A DNA stretch of 64,000 nucleotides from Lates calcarifer (lineage: Eukaryota; Chordata; Actinopteri; Centropomidae). A model generated the notes under the pieces. The model had not been told where the DNA came from and made no database searches. It saw nothing but the letters and a program-made list of their open reading frames with translations. The stretch is taken from positions 1,259,149 through 1,323,148 of the forward strand of contig NC_066850.1 in the NCBI RefSeq assembly GCF_001640805.2, written 5' to 3'. The position numbers and the translations under genes are program-made. Positions within the stretch are counted from its first letter, which is position 1. Every line of letters starts with the position of its first letter. Shown here piece after piece: positions 12,400 to 35,099 of the stretch.

Positions 12400-12639
12400 C
12401 TGATTGGTAAAAGGAAGAGGTGGCGCTGCTGCTCCAGGAAGGCTGACTACGCTTTAATTGGTTGTCATCATTGAACTTTATCTCGCCAATGATGATGAGT
12501 GAGGGGAGGGATGTGAACGTGCCCGCCGTGCAAATCATTCAGGAGGAAGAATAGTTGCCAAGAAGGCCGCGGTGCAGATCAAATTCATGGCAAATAAGTG
12601 AGAGGAGAAGAGAGGAGAGATTTAGGAGTCAAATCTTAC

Positions 12640-13182
12640 CTTGAACAGACGCAGGATGTTGGCCACCATGATGGACACTGAGCTGGCCGCGGCTCCGATC
12701 ACGCCAACGATTTTATCCGGCTTGGTGAAGATCGGAGGGTCTCCGTTAGCGCAGCGGACGTCGGAGCCGTCCCTCTCGATCAAGGCCTGCACAAAAGTCA
12801 GGGACTGCTCCAGAGCGTACGTGTCCCTGGAGCAGGTATCCAAGATCCGGGCCCCCAGCGTGATGTTGGGCAGCAGCTCGGGATCCTTGTTGATCAGGTC
12901 GATGGCGAACATCATGGCCTCCAGACGGTGGATACCCTTCTCCTTTTTCAGCTCCCCGCAGGGCGTGCCGCGGTCTCCCCGGGAGTGGACGGGGAACAAT
13001 CCGCCGAGGATGATGTCCCCGTCCAGCCGGATGGAGTGGGCGTACTCTGGTGCCGCCTGGGGGTCTGTGGGGATTCGCTGAGGGGAGGCGACGGGAAGGA
13101 GCCAAACGTAGGTGGTAGCCACGAGCAGGAGGACGAAGGGGGGAGGCTGTGGGTGGGAGGCCGGGCGCCACAGCGGTTCCAT
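12640..13182 (-). CDS. grm8: grm8 first coding exon (metabotropic glutamate receptor 8, N-terminal part)
   Basis: This exon encodes 181 residues and ends on a codon boundary (LRLFK) at a consensus donor GTAAGA (12639-12634). It gives the start of a class C G-protein-coupled receptor that senses glutamate at presynaptic membranes and lowers cAMP through Gi/o. Residues 16-33 are a hydrophobic signal peptide. The Venus-flytrap domain starts near residue 47 with [17 protein letters not shown]75 and C117 are conserved cysteines, N106-I-T is a glycosylation site, and K82 and R86 (KGIHR) align with the glutamate-binding Lys/Arg of mGlu4. [14 protein letters not shown] and GAAASSVS match GRM8 rather than GRM4, GRM6 or GRM7. 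The ATG at 13182 is the first in frame before the signal peptide. The next exon, expected to start IPQISY, is absent, so the gene runs off the left edge. A teleost a or b paralogue cannot be assigned. Confidence 0.93.
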
Positions 13183-14128
13183 GATCGGCGAAGGAGACAG
13201 ACGAGAGCAAAGGTGATCTTGGGGGAGGCTTTTCCTGGTAGGTATTCCAAAAACGAGGGTGTGCTTTCAGGAATATTAAAGAGGAGGGACTTCCTATTTG
13301 TCAAAAAAGGAGGGGTGATGGACCCCAGGTGTGGAGCTAACCGAGCCCCATGAGCGAATCATATTCCAGAAGAGATGGCGAGATAAAAAGAGCGGTAGAG
13401 TAGAAATGCGGCACCAGTGTCGGAGGAATCTATCTGGGGAGTAGAGCCTGTAATCCACAAGTCACATCTTCAGTAGAGCCTGTTGAAGAGAGACAGAGAG
13501 GATGTCTAAGTGCTAATGTGATGAGAACATTAAGCTGCTACAGGGAAGTACAGTCCACCTGACAAACAAGCGTAAACCACCCATGGGCGAGGCGAAGATG
13601 CAGTCGAGCGAACCAAAAAACAGAGTCACAGATACACACACGCTCAGCCGCCTAAACACACTCACATGGGCACAGGCTTTCCACAAGACCTGTCAAAATT
13701 TGCACTGCCGTTCCATAATTGAAAACCCACTGCCTGCCAGTTTGTAAACACCCCTACACACACTCACATGCACAGACACACACTCATCTCTTGGCCTATC
13801 GATGAGTGGAACAGCTGTTAAAACGACAGCAGAGAAACTTGGCGAGCTCCTCGGGGCTATTCACACAAAGGTGCAGGCTACCTGCTGCAGCAGAGATGAT
13901 GGAGGGAGGGAAAGGAGGGAGGGAGGAAGAGAGATGGGTGAGACAGATAGACAGACAGACAGACAGGAGGAGAGGGAGGCGAGACAGAAAGAGAAGTGAG
14001 ATGTGAGAGAGACAGAGACGGCAGTGAAAAGACAGAGCTCTGCCTCGGAGCAAGAGCGCTGCATCATTCAAACACCTGCTGGTTCTGCTGCAGCTAAATG
14101 AACACATTACATCCAGTACGCCCTCCTC

Positions 14129-14156
14129 CACACACACACACACACACACACACACA
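14129..14156. repeat. (CA)n microsatellite
   Basis: CA repeat of about 28 nt. Confidence 0.94.
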
Positions 14157-14997
14157 GGCCTGACATCACAACAGGTAGACTTAACGCTGAGTGTTGTTCC
14201 TTGGCATTAACAGAACTAAATAGTGATACGCCATTTCTGCTTTCAGCCACCGCAGGGAGATCGCACCTCTATCCTCTGGCAGAAATAATGTCACGCTCTT
14301 CCCACTGAGCTGCACATTAAGCAGCCATATCCTCGAGAAGTGCTATCAGGTTGGTTTGGGCCTGCGTCTGTAAATTGGTTGTGACAAACTGGTTGCTTCC
14401 TACATGATACAAGCGCTAATGTACTTTCATTAGCTGAGGCCCTGGGGATTTATTTTCTCATTTGCCTCCTCTGATCCAAAAATCCCTGATTTTACTTGAT
14501 TTTGTTGGAGACTGTGTCGAGTGAGGAACCTTTTTTTTTCCCACATTTTGATCCCTAAACAAGCATTTAAAGGTGGGTTAACTGTTATTCTTCAGACATA
14601 GCATTCATTATACTGCTAGCAAGGGAGATCTAGTTCTTAGCAGAGATGTAATGCTCATAGAAATTACATTTGAATGGAGTATTACACCAGATATTGCACT
14701 GAGTTCAGCACCATTCAGTGCTGTTCACGGCTGTTCATCTCATTACATTGTTCAGGCCACACTCTGGAATATGTTTCATTATAGGTACTCTGCTTACCTC
14801 AGCACACACAAGCTTAGCTAATGAGATTGGCCTATTTCACACAGTTTAGCCTATTAATTAGCCTTGTTGCTCATTCCATCGCTTATTTTCCTTTGGAGAA
14901 TAATTTCCAAGCACAAATCCACTACGCCCGACGTTCCTACATATCAACATATCAACCAGTCAAAGGTGTAATGTGTATGTGTGTGTGAGGCTATATT

Positions 14998-15247
14998 CAA
15001 GGCTCGGTAAAGCAGGTAACTAGCCCGAGGCCCTGGACCCTCAGGGGCCTCGAAGACTCCAAATTCACCTTGTGGTGATTAGTTAGTGGTAATAAAGTTC
15101 ATTCTAAATGTGTTTGTTGATACAGGGCCTAAAGGCAGCACCCGCCTTATTACCCAATCTTGAGGCCCCATCTTGTATATAGAGGGTCAGGAGAGGCCCC
15201 CAGCTCATTTTTGCCCGGGGTCCACCTACTGGGTTAATCCAGCCCTG
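14998..15247. mobile_element. probable nonautonomous hAT-type DNA transposon (MITE), about 250 bp
   Basis: The right end, read on the minus strand, starts CAGGGCTGGATTAACCCAG, a typical hAT-like terminal sequence. The left end, CAAGGCTCGGTAA, is a diverged inverted match. The flanks gctatatt and cctataga share a CTATA core and may be a decayed 8-bp target-site duplication. The interior is rich in GGCCC-type words and encodes nothing. Confidence 0.6.
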
Positions 15248-17756
15248 CCTATAGAGATCCTATTCATAATCTTGAACTGCATCTATTCCATTAAATGCTA
15301 CACTATTATTCCAGAAGCTTCCCCGCTGACTCAGGGTAGAGAAAGACTTTCCATACTGAAAGAAAAGCTTTATATACAAAGCCTAGACTTTGGAAACATT
15401 CAGCAGGCCCTGCCTAATTTCACCGACAAGGGCCCCCTAACAGGTTTCGGGGGCTCAGATCTGATCGCAGCGTGAGCCGCCCTCTCTCGATGAATCCATT
15501 TATAATTCGATTCTGTCCCAATTAATTCATCAGTTTCTCTCCACTCTAAATGGAATTAGGTCAAAGCCACTCATACACAGCCGAGGCCCCAACTATGATT
15601 AAAAACCCTGCTTTATATAGGTTAGCTCTGATTCATCTGCCATGCGTTCTACTCGCCGCGCGATATTGTTTATTCAACACTTTTTTCCTTGGATTCAGGC
15701 TCAGGCACGTAAGTGGTTCAACTGTGGCTCGGGGTCCCTGTTATTAAGCCTTATACATGCAATTATCTGACTGCAATTAATATCAGCTACTGACGAGACA
15801 CTAATAGGGTCTGATGTAGCTCACAGACTCTGCTGATCTCTGCTTTTGCTGCTTATTTCATCTTCTCAGCTCAGAAATGGGATCTTTCCCAAACACAGAT
15901 CCACCACAGTGACTTAAGCTGACCTAATGGACGTCTTTAATCACAGTGGAAAAACAATTACATTCTTTAAAGATGTAGATACACACACAAACGTCTCGAG
16001 AGTGGAGCCAAAAAAGAATCAGATCAGGGTTGTGTGTGACTGAACTGTGGCCCAGAGGTTATTAAAAGTTTCATGTCTCATTTACACTCTCGTTCATTGA
16101 GGATTATCATATTTCCACGGGGCTAAAAACCAGTGACATCTTTGTCTGCGTGTTCACGTATCAGCACGACACACCTGATCCCAGACTGTATCTTAATAAC
16201 CCTATGAATCTGTCAGTCTTAACGGGAGCCCCGTGCTCCCGGGGGAGTACTTGCACTTTATGATGCTTTACAAAAACTCGACTCCTGCTCCCGTGTGGCA
16301 GCTGGAAAGAGGACGGCAGCAGGCATCATGAAGACGGAGGTTTCCTCTGCTGTGATGGTTAGTGACTCAAAGATGAAGAGGGTGAAACCCAGAGAGGCTG
16401 CAGCTGGTTCATCACTCCTTAATTCACACCCACAACAGCTGCCGTATAGGTGAGTGTTAACCACTCCTTGTTCTTGTTCTTCTTCTACCTCCTCTCCTCT
16501 CCTCCTTCCTGCCATTTTTACTTTTCTCTTCCCTCCTCCCTACTCCACACCTGTCCTCCTTGCCTTTCCTCCTCCATCTTTCTCTCCCCCACTCCTCTCC
16601 CTTTCTCATCTCCACCATCCTCTCCTCCCTCTATCACATCGCCTCCTGCAGGCCTCCTCGTCCCTGCACTGCTCTTTTCAGAAAAGTGATAGCTTTTCTG
16701 CCACCCTGTCCTCTCCCCATCCTTCCCTCCTGTTCCCTCCCTTGCTGCGATCTCAACCACCTCTCACGTCTTCCAGCAGCATTTTTTTCCCTATAATTTT
16801 TTTTTTTGTGGCATGATCCTGGTCCAAAGATGCCCTCAAATGCTGATCCTCCCTCAGTACACCCCTCCTCTTTTCCCACACACACCTCGTTCATCATCCG
16901 CTCAGTGTGTTATGGGCTTACCCAGACTGCAAATAAATAAATAAAGTGCGTTACATGTCGATGACATCCATGCAGTTTATCATTCTCTCCCTCTTGGACT
17001 CATCTGCAAACACATTTTCTGTTTTCCATCGAATGTTTCCTGCAGGTGAAAACACTTTTTCACCATTTTCTACGTCATTTTTCATTGTTTCCATAAAAGG
17101 ATGAACACATGAAAAAAACCATACATTGCTAAGAGACAGTGGTGCTGCGGCTCACCCATCATTTTTTAAACACACATGCCTCTGACATGATTAAGTCATG
17201 TGTCTGGAGATGAAACACAACCAACAGGTTCAGAAATAAGACTGTGTGGAGATCAAAGTCGAAGGGTGTATGCTCATTATGCAGCCCCATAGGCTTCTCT
17301 CTGTACAGCAGCAGCAGCAGCAGCGGTGGTGGTGGTGGTGATATTCTGATTGCACCCTAATTAAGACAGTGCCATCCACTGTAAACGCAGAGAAACACCA
17401 GCAGTCATATCTTTAGAGAGGGAAAATTAGGGAGCCTGTTTCCTCATATCTCTTTCTTTTTGAATTTTCAGGCAACATTGAGTTACTTCCTGAGACGTAC
17501 ATCTTTTCCATGTGTTGGTAAGACATCTACTCACCTTCCCTCTACTGCACAGAATCAGGTGGAATCAAAATTATGAGTAAGAATCAATAAAATCCAGCAA
17601 GAAACAGGCAGCAAGAGACAATACATAAGAGAGACATGCCCCAGAATCCATCACTAGAGGAATGTGAAGGTGCCACAGAGGAGAGAGAGATTTTGCCAGT
17701 GCATGAGCGTTTAGTCAGAATGGAGAGGGGAAAAATATGAAATGAAATATGAAATA

Positions 17757-17900
17757 CCTCTGAAAAATCTAATTCATCCGACAGTGTGTGAAGGGGTGAG
17801 AAGATCCGTCTCCAGCTTCCTCCCGCGGACTCCTCAGGGTCCCTGTCCGCCTCAGGCAACTTCCTTGCGGAGCTCAGCAGTTTTCCTCCCCCCTCTCCAA
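17757..17900 (-). other. grm8: candidate second untranslated exon of grm8
   Basis: A moderately CpG-rich block on the minus strand ends in TTTTTCAGAG followed by GTATTT, a moderate donor. It sits between the candidate first exon and the first coding exon. The frame through it is open but resembles no known protein. The 5' boundary is a guess, and transcript evidence would be needed. Confidence 0.22.
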
Positions 17901-18186
17901 AAAAATAAAAAATAAAAAATAAAAATATCAGTCCTCCTCTTGGAGTGAGGTTTTTCTTTTTTCCTTCCCCACACACAGCAGCAAAAAAGGGGGATTTAGA
18001 CCATCCGCAAATCAGAGACAGAGGAAAAGAAAGAAAGATGGAAATAGTCGATGTTTAAAAAGTGCTCCGTCGTGATCAGCAGCTGCTTTGACTGGTGAAA
18101 ATGCAATTTTTAAGCCCGCACTTGTTTAAGGAGACAATAGAGGGAGGCTGCCTGTAATGAAGTCGATACCCAAGAATGAGTCTCCG

Positions 18187-18190
<4 letters not shown>

Positions 18191-18244
<54 letters not shown>
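18191..18244. repeat. (AG)27 microsatellite
   Basis: 54 nt of uninterrupted AG just inside the candidate first intron of grm8. It is a pure purine strand able to bind GAGA-type factors or form triplex DNA. Confidence 0.97.
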
Positions 18245-18245
<1 letters not shown>

Positions 18246-18306
18246 AGAGGAATTCATCACACGCGGACTCTGTCACTCATTATCAATAATGTTGGTAAAA
18301 CCCACC

Positions 18307-18480
18307 TGATTTTTTTCTCTAATACATCCACAGTCATCTCGGAGCTCTCCGCACTTTGCGCATAAACCCTTCCCGCGAAGTGTCCGCTCTGACGCGCCGC
18401 TCTTGCCCCACGGACGCGCGCGCCCACGCTCCTCTCCGGCTCCTCCGGTTGTCGGTGCTGAAAGGGACAGCGGCACGACT
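18307..18480 (-). promoter_or_regulatory. grm8: candidate grm8 promoter and untranslated first exon (CpG-rich)
   Basis: About 18340-18480 is rich in CpG and in GCGCGC-type runs, unlike the surrounding DNA. On the minus strand the GC-rich stretch runs into ...AAAAAATCAG followed by a good donor GTGGGT at 18305. This is what an untranslated first exon upstream of the 13182 start codon would look like. No TATA box was seen. A (GA)n array (18191-18244) lies just inside the intron. The exon's 5' end is not determined. Confidence 0.35.
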
Positions 18481-18504
18481 CCACCACAGCCAAAGGAAGC
18501 ACGC

Positions 18505-18526
18505 GCACACACACACACACACACAC
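18505..18526. repeat. (CA)n microsatellite
   Basis: CA repeat of about 22 nt next to the CpG-rich candidate grm8 promoter. Confidence 0.92.
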
Positions 18527-18958
18527 TCCACATGAAACATATGTATTTACACGCGCCGTCACCAAATCATCGTCTAATTGCACCTCCACCCATTCAATCA
18601 AGTTTATTACCAATCAATCGGATCGATAGTTTCCACAATAGAGGGCTTTGGATGTTTGAACACATTAATAAGTCATCAAAATATGCTCACACAGGCGTTG
18701 CGCCACACTCTTTAATTTCCTAAACTTCAATCCATTTTTACTGCGCCCATTGACCCCCCCCCGTAAAACCAGAGCGCCGTGGCTTTTGGTGCTGAATGGA
18801 ATTAAATAAATGAACCGCATCCCATCTGCTGTGTAATAACAATTTGATAAGCCGTGTGGAGTGAGAAACCAGGCAATCGAAACAGACCCGGGTGTTCTCT
18901 CATGTGACAATGTGGAAGATTGTGCGCAACATGTCCAATTTGTGGCTTTGGCCGCTGC

Positions 18959-19031
18959 AGAGAGAGAGGGAGAGGGAGAGAGAGAGAGGGAGAGGGAGAG
19001 GGAGAGGGAGAGAGGGAGAGGGAGGTGGGGG
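18959..19031. repeat. GAGAGG-type purine repeat
   Basis: About 70 nt built from GAGAGG and GAGA units, upstream of the candidate grm8 promoter. Confidence 0.93.
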
Positions 19032-19869
19032 AGGAAAGGCGACGCGGTGCAATGGCGCCATCTCGTGGCGGAAGTCATGTAATTGCAACAGCTTGTTGTC
19101 CTTAAAGGCACAGAGGAGGAGCTGAACACTAACTTCATTTCATGGTACTTTATACTTTTTAAAATTACATAATATAATGCATTATTACAGAATGAGCTCA
19201 GTAATATACTTTTACTTATGTAACATTGTGAATCCATGTAATGGAGTATCCTTACAGTGTGGGTTAAGTGAAGGACCTGAGGCTTAGATAGCAGATGACA
19301 CTGGCCCCTGATGATCCCTGGTCCACATGGTCTCCAGCAAAGCTTCTTTCAAACACTGGGCTCCTTTGAAGTTAGCACAGCGATTGATGAAGACTCTTAT
19401 GGAGATTGAAGTAAAAAAGACAGTAAGAGGACCTTTGAGTCAGAGATGAGGCATGAATAATCCTGACTGCGTCATCATTCTCCAACACATTAAAATGCAA
19501 TACAAATATGTGGTTTTAAGCTGTTTCTGAATTCATACTTCACTCATGCTACCAGAGGATATTCTGCATTGATTCCTTTCTCTACAGGCAAGTCAATATC
19601 CAATGTCTCTTACTGACGTCACAGACACAAATCCTCCTGTCACTCTTTGAGATATCAAATGCAATGACGTACTGCAGCACAGGAAATCACGTGGGAAGAA
19701 ACTAGAAATCTCAAAAAATGAGTGAAAATGTAAACGTCTGAATAAGTCATTCCTGTGAAAGCAAATGAAATCTCCTCTCTGCAAACGCAGTAAACAAACA
19801 TGACTGATGGAAGCATATGACTCATGTCCAACGACAAAAAAACAAAGCGACACAAAACTGGCCTCTGAG

Positions 19870-22725
19870 GTTTGGAGCAGTACATTTTTATTTATTAAGT
19901 GGTTGGTTTAAACATTCTTGTCACATCTGAAAGGTTTCTCTAACTCTTCTCTGGTTCTCTAGAATGTGAGCGTAACATGTTACAACTAATGATGAAAGAA
20001 AATGACAAAATTTTAAAAAAGTCCTAAGAGTCTCTTGAGGTTTGATTCCTGTTTTCTTCACGACACGTCCTCTTTGAAAAGGAATGATACAAAAAAAAGA
20101 CGACAACTAATCGTGGAACAACGCAAACTCGCCTCCATATTAAACAGTGACAGAGTGGTAACTAGTCAGACATGTTTGAAGCATATGGTCAACCAACAGT
20201 TAAGTACAACTATATTATAACTATTATTTATACCATCCATGTAGGATGAATATATACATGTTTCAAGACCTTGTCGCGTTAGCGTTTTCAGTTATAAAAA
20301 TAAAGTTTGGTCTTTCCTTTCTTCTGGTTTTGTTCCATTTCATGGCTTTCTGTTTGAACATTAAGACAAATCTACATTTGGTCTTCCTGAATCCTTCCTG
20401 TCCAACTCTCTGCATATGCCAGTGTTTCAAAGACTACCTCTGGGAGCTGTGATCAAACGACTGCAGCCCCGTTAAGTTTGAGTACATGAAAGCCCATTTT
20501 AAAAGGAACTGATGCAGCATTTAGTCTAAAAAATGGTTATTATATTGGTAAGGATAAAAAGAAAAGTTCACAGAGTTTATTTAAACACGCCCTTGCAGTT
20601 TTTTTGTTTATGGAACAAAATGTTAAATGTAAACTTTCAAGTCAGGAGAAGCAAAGTTTCCAGCTCCAAAGAAGCATGTAGCCTTCCTATTCTAACGTTT
20701 TGGCCCTCAGAAGACTCCCAACCAGCTCAAACCTGCTGCTGCTCACAGGTGAGACTCACTAACATCCAAGACGCTACGATGCTGCACTGTTGCTCTGATT
20801 GGCCAGAAAGTGACTAAAGGCGTGAGAGGTGGGAAACACAGAACAGTAACACTGACGTCTCTCTGGACATCATCCTGGTGATATCTGGGGTCGTTTCTGC
20901 TTTCAGGAAATTCATCACGTGTGTTTTGCCTGTTAACAGCTGAGGTTATAAAATAATCTATATTTGGAGGAAAATGAATGAACGAACAGCCAATGTTATT
21001 TAATCTGTTAAGTACCTGTTAGTGTCATATTATCACTGTGTCACCTTATGGTGTTTTTATCATAAGAAGTCCCATGTGAGTGATTTTCATTATTATGTGA
21101 GTGAAGGTGTCACTGTTTTCCTTAAGGCTGCCTCACTGCACACTTCACAGACTGATGGGTCTCTTATAACCAGGTTTCTGAGTTAGCTCATACACAGAGG
21201 TAAAACAAGACAGAGGCAGAAAATAACAGTGAAATGTGAGCAAACTGGAACTTGATAGAAATAGTCCACACACAATTCTACTGCAAATACAGTTTGAGCT
21301 CTCCCTTATTCTGACCGTACCTCCTGTAATTAATGCAAGACTTGGGAGCCTGCTGTTGGTCACTGCTAATCAGATACAACAGGTTGTTAAATAAGACTGT
21401 GGGCTGCGAGCATGAGGAACATTACAAACAGAGATGTGTGAGGAAACATTTACATGAGAAGATAAAGGCAGGCAGCTCGACTTCAGCTGTTTTCTGTTAC
21501 ACAGTGAAACAGTGCAGAGAAAGGCAGGGGATGAAAATGTATTTTCTGATCATCTGCTGGGTGGTTTTGAGTATATCAGATTGTTACCATCCTAAACATC
21601 ATTCATCAGGTCTGAATATAACGAGGAGATGATTTGAAATGCTAATAGTGAGGGAGTCAAATAGATTCTGTGAGACTGTTAAGGGTCAAATCAAATTCTG
21701 CTTCTTCTTCTTAAAAAAAAAGTTTCCAGTCAGTTTCCTGTGGAGGATCCAGTTCTGACTCCCTCCCTCACACACACACACTCACACACACACACACACT
21801 CTTCCATAGTTTACTGTACCTTCATCCTTTTGCTAAAGGCGGCTTACTGAGAGCAAAGCAGTACAAATCAGTCATCTGCATATGACCTATATTTACATAC
21901 TGTAGTATATAAACACAGATAAATGCAGCAGTAGTGAGCAGTTTCTCCGTCGATAGCAGCGCCACCATCCAGCGAGCTGGCTGGCTTCATAATGACACTA
22001 TACAAAAAATGTCAGATTCCAACAACATATTTGGTTCTTGAGCAAAAGGAGGAAAATCCTTTGTACTTCGCTCCTGTCGTGCTCCATTCTTTCTCTCGTT
22101 TCCTTCATCTCTGCTCTGTGCTCCTTCCACTCGTCCATTATTTTTCCAACTGAAAGTTTTGATTGGCTTCTTCGTTGTTAGCGGCTCGCTCGTCTATTAT
22201 CCCCGGCAGACTGTGAGCAGAGAGAAGAACAACATGAGGACAAGAGGGGACGAAAAGAAAGAAGAGAATACAGACCATGAGGGGAAGGATCAAGAGAGAT
22301 AAAAGGGGGGGGGTAATTATCAAGAAAGATGCAAAGAAAACAGCGAGAGTCAGACAATGAGGAAGATTTCTAATGAGCACAGATTTACAGTAAATGTGCT
22401 GAGTGGACGATTAAAGGCTGGAGAATGATTGTGGCTCCTCATCTCTGCCATAGGAAATGGTCCTCTACACAAACACAAACATACACTAAGGAAACTCGTA
22501 TCACAACACAAACACCAGCACACACACACACACATTCACAAACTTGCTGAGGTACACACCATAAGGCAGCGTGTCTTTTTCTGTTCTGAATACACAGCGA
22601 GAGAGAAAACAAGACAGGAAGAAATTCAGTGCAGCTCAGAGGCGAAAGAAAAGAAAAAGCAAACAGTGAGAGGAGAGACAGACGGCGATGACGAGGCAGA
22701 GTCCTTGTAATGCAGGTAAACCCTC
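19870..22725 (-). other. znf800: probable znf800 3' UTR
   Basis: No coding exon is recognisable here. The sequence is AT-rich, with a short CA array near 21770-21800, and ends on the minus strand at two overlapping AATAAA signals. Assignment as 3' UTR is inferred from position and from those signals. Confidence 0.4.
19887..19896 (-). terminator. candidate distal poly(A) signal of znf800 (two overlapping AATAAA)
   Basis: The minus strand reads AATAAATAAA here. About 25-50 bases further along it becomes T- and GT-rich (TTTTGTGTCGC, then a T7 run), as expected of a downstream element. Use of this site would give a 3' UTR of about 2.85 kb. No other exon-like sequence lies between it and the stop codon. 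Confidence 0.45.
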
Positions 22726-22731
22726 TTTATT
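22726..22731 (-). terminator. candidate proximal poly(A) signal of znf800
   Basis: The minus strand has AATAAA 15 bases after the znf800 stop codon. If used, the 3' UTR would be almost absent. The motif may be coincidental, and the distal signal near 19.89 kb has a better downstream context. Confidence 0.25.
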
Positions 22732-22746
22732 CTTACGCTGTGTCTT

Positions 22747-33870
<11,124 letters not shown>

Positions 33871-34852
33871 GCTGCCAAGACTGGCCTGCTGCACCACACG
33901 TTCACTACCAGCACACACCTGTGACCTGCAACAACACCCCACATGAGCCAAGGACTGCACTTCATTAACAGCACTGCTGCTGGAGTTCTAAAAGAGAAAA
34001 TACTAGTGCACATCTGTATCTCAGCTTAGTTTATCAAAATATATAAACAGATAAGAAATTACAGCAGTTTCTTATATCTCACCTTTACACTGTTATGTGT
34101 GGATTTACTCCTAAAATCCAGCTGTTACCTGCAGCAGTGCTAATGACTGCCAGCATGTACCTGCTGCAACATCTTAAACATTTAGGAATAAGAGAATAAT
34201 AATGTTCATATACAGCAACAAAGGACTAATTCCTCTTTACTAGGTGCTTTTTACGCTTTAAAAATAATGGAAATACTAAAACATAACAACAGTAATCATG
34301 GTAGAAATGCATGTTGTTCATGTTCTTCATATTCAGAAACAGTGCTGTTCTATGATCTGCTGTATTTATTATATTCTGATACTCTCATATGCAAAAATAA
34401 GCAGATCCAGTTTATTTTAAATACAAAATTAATAGGTTACACACAAAAGCAAAGTAGTTATCATTAGAACATTGCCAAAATGCACACCCTCAGCACATTT
34501 CCATGCTGATATTTTCTGGTGAAACTCATGAATGATGTATTAGGAAACACACAGCAAACATTATATGTTCTCTGGCTGTAGAGTGCTTAGAAACCACCAC
34601 GCCACAAACTGGATCTAAATATAAAACAGAACTGAATATTTTAAGGTCACAGTAATAGTTTCCCGCAATTCTTATTTGGCAGCACGTCATATTGCTGGCA
34701 GGACAATTAAACCCATGTTACTTACACCATTACTCTGCACGAGGCACATCATCTCTGCGTGCATTTAAAATGAATACTCTGGCCTTCACAGAGCTTATGC
34801 TTATGAGTATACATGCATTTCCCAGAGCACATTACAGTGCTTGGAACATTGT

Positions 34853-34855
<3 letters not shown>

Positions 34856-34906
<51 letters not shown>
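34856..34906. repeat. (AT)n(GT)n compound microsatellite
   Basis: About 32 nt of TA/AT passing directly into GT repeat. It lies in the znf800 first intron. Confidence 0.95.
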
Positions 34907-35076
34907 AAAGCTATGCATTACAAAAACATTTATAATGAGAAATTTCATGCAAAGTACTGTAGTCAACAAACACATATATATGAAGTACACAAAGCATTTC
35001 TACTAGGAATATTTGGGAGCTGGGATCAACACGTTGGTATACTGCTCTGGTATAAAATCTATCAGTGGCACATTAG

Positions 35077-35099
35077 ATATATATATATATATATATATA
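35077..35099. repeat. (AT)n microsatellite
   Basis: AT repeat of about 23 nt. Confidence 0.93.

Larger units (their letters stand above)
1..12639 (-). other. grm8: grm8 intron (after the first coding exon), partial
   Basis: No exon of any recognised family is visible here on either strand, and the second grm8 coding exon is not found. The content is AT-rich intron with many CA/GT arrays (notably 7.0-12.4 kb), purine-rich low-complexity DNA (about 200-1040), a repeat tail (2011-2050), a promoter-like patch (4829-5250) and an inverted-repeat element (6662-6900). Open frames such as those rich in alternating Cys/Val are translations of CA/GT repeats. Large introns at this position are usual for GRM8 genes. 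Confidence 0.75.
13183..17756 (-). other. grm8: grm8 5' region or intron, no coding feature seen
   Basis: This stretch between the grm8 start codon and the candidate upstream exons has no recognisable exon. It holds a CA array (14129-14156), purine-rich sequence with a short GACA-type run (about 13890-14010), a probable hAT-type element (14998-15247), and pyrimidine-rich sequence (about 16460-16800). The block 15460-15830 is unique, AT-rich and has repeated TAATT cores. It could be conserved noncoding DNA but cannot be tested here. Confidence 0.5.

Noticed and set aside
1..12639. miR-592, which lies in a GRM8 intron in human
   Set aside because: I looked for its mature sequence on both strands by eye and did not see it. 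The relevant intron may be outside the window.
12641..13353. Long open frames overlapping the grm8 exon in other frames and on the plus strand
   Set aside because: These are shadows of the GC-rich grm8 exon. Only the frame with signal peptide and [13 protein letters not shown] matches a family.
16454..16816. Ser/Pro/Leu-rich open frames on the plus strand
   Set aside because: The region is simply pyrimidine-rich, several frames are open together, and no protein is recognisable.
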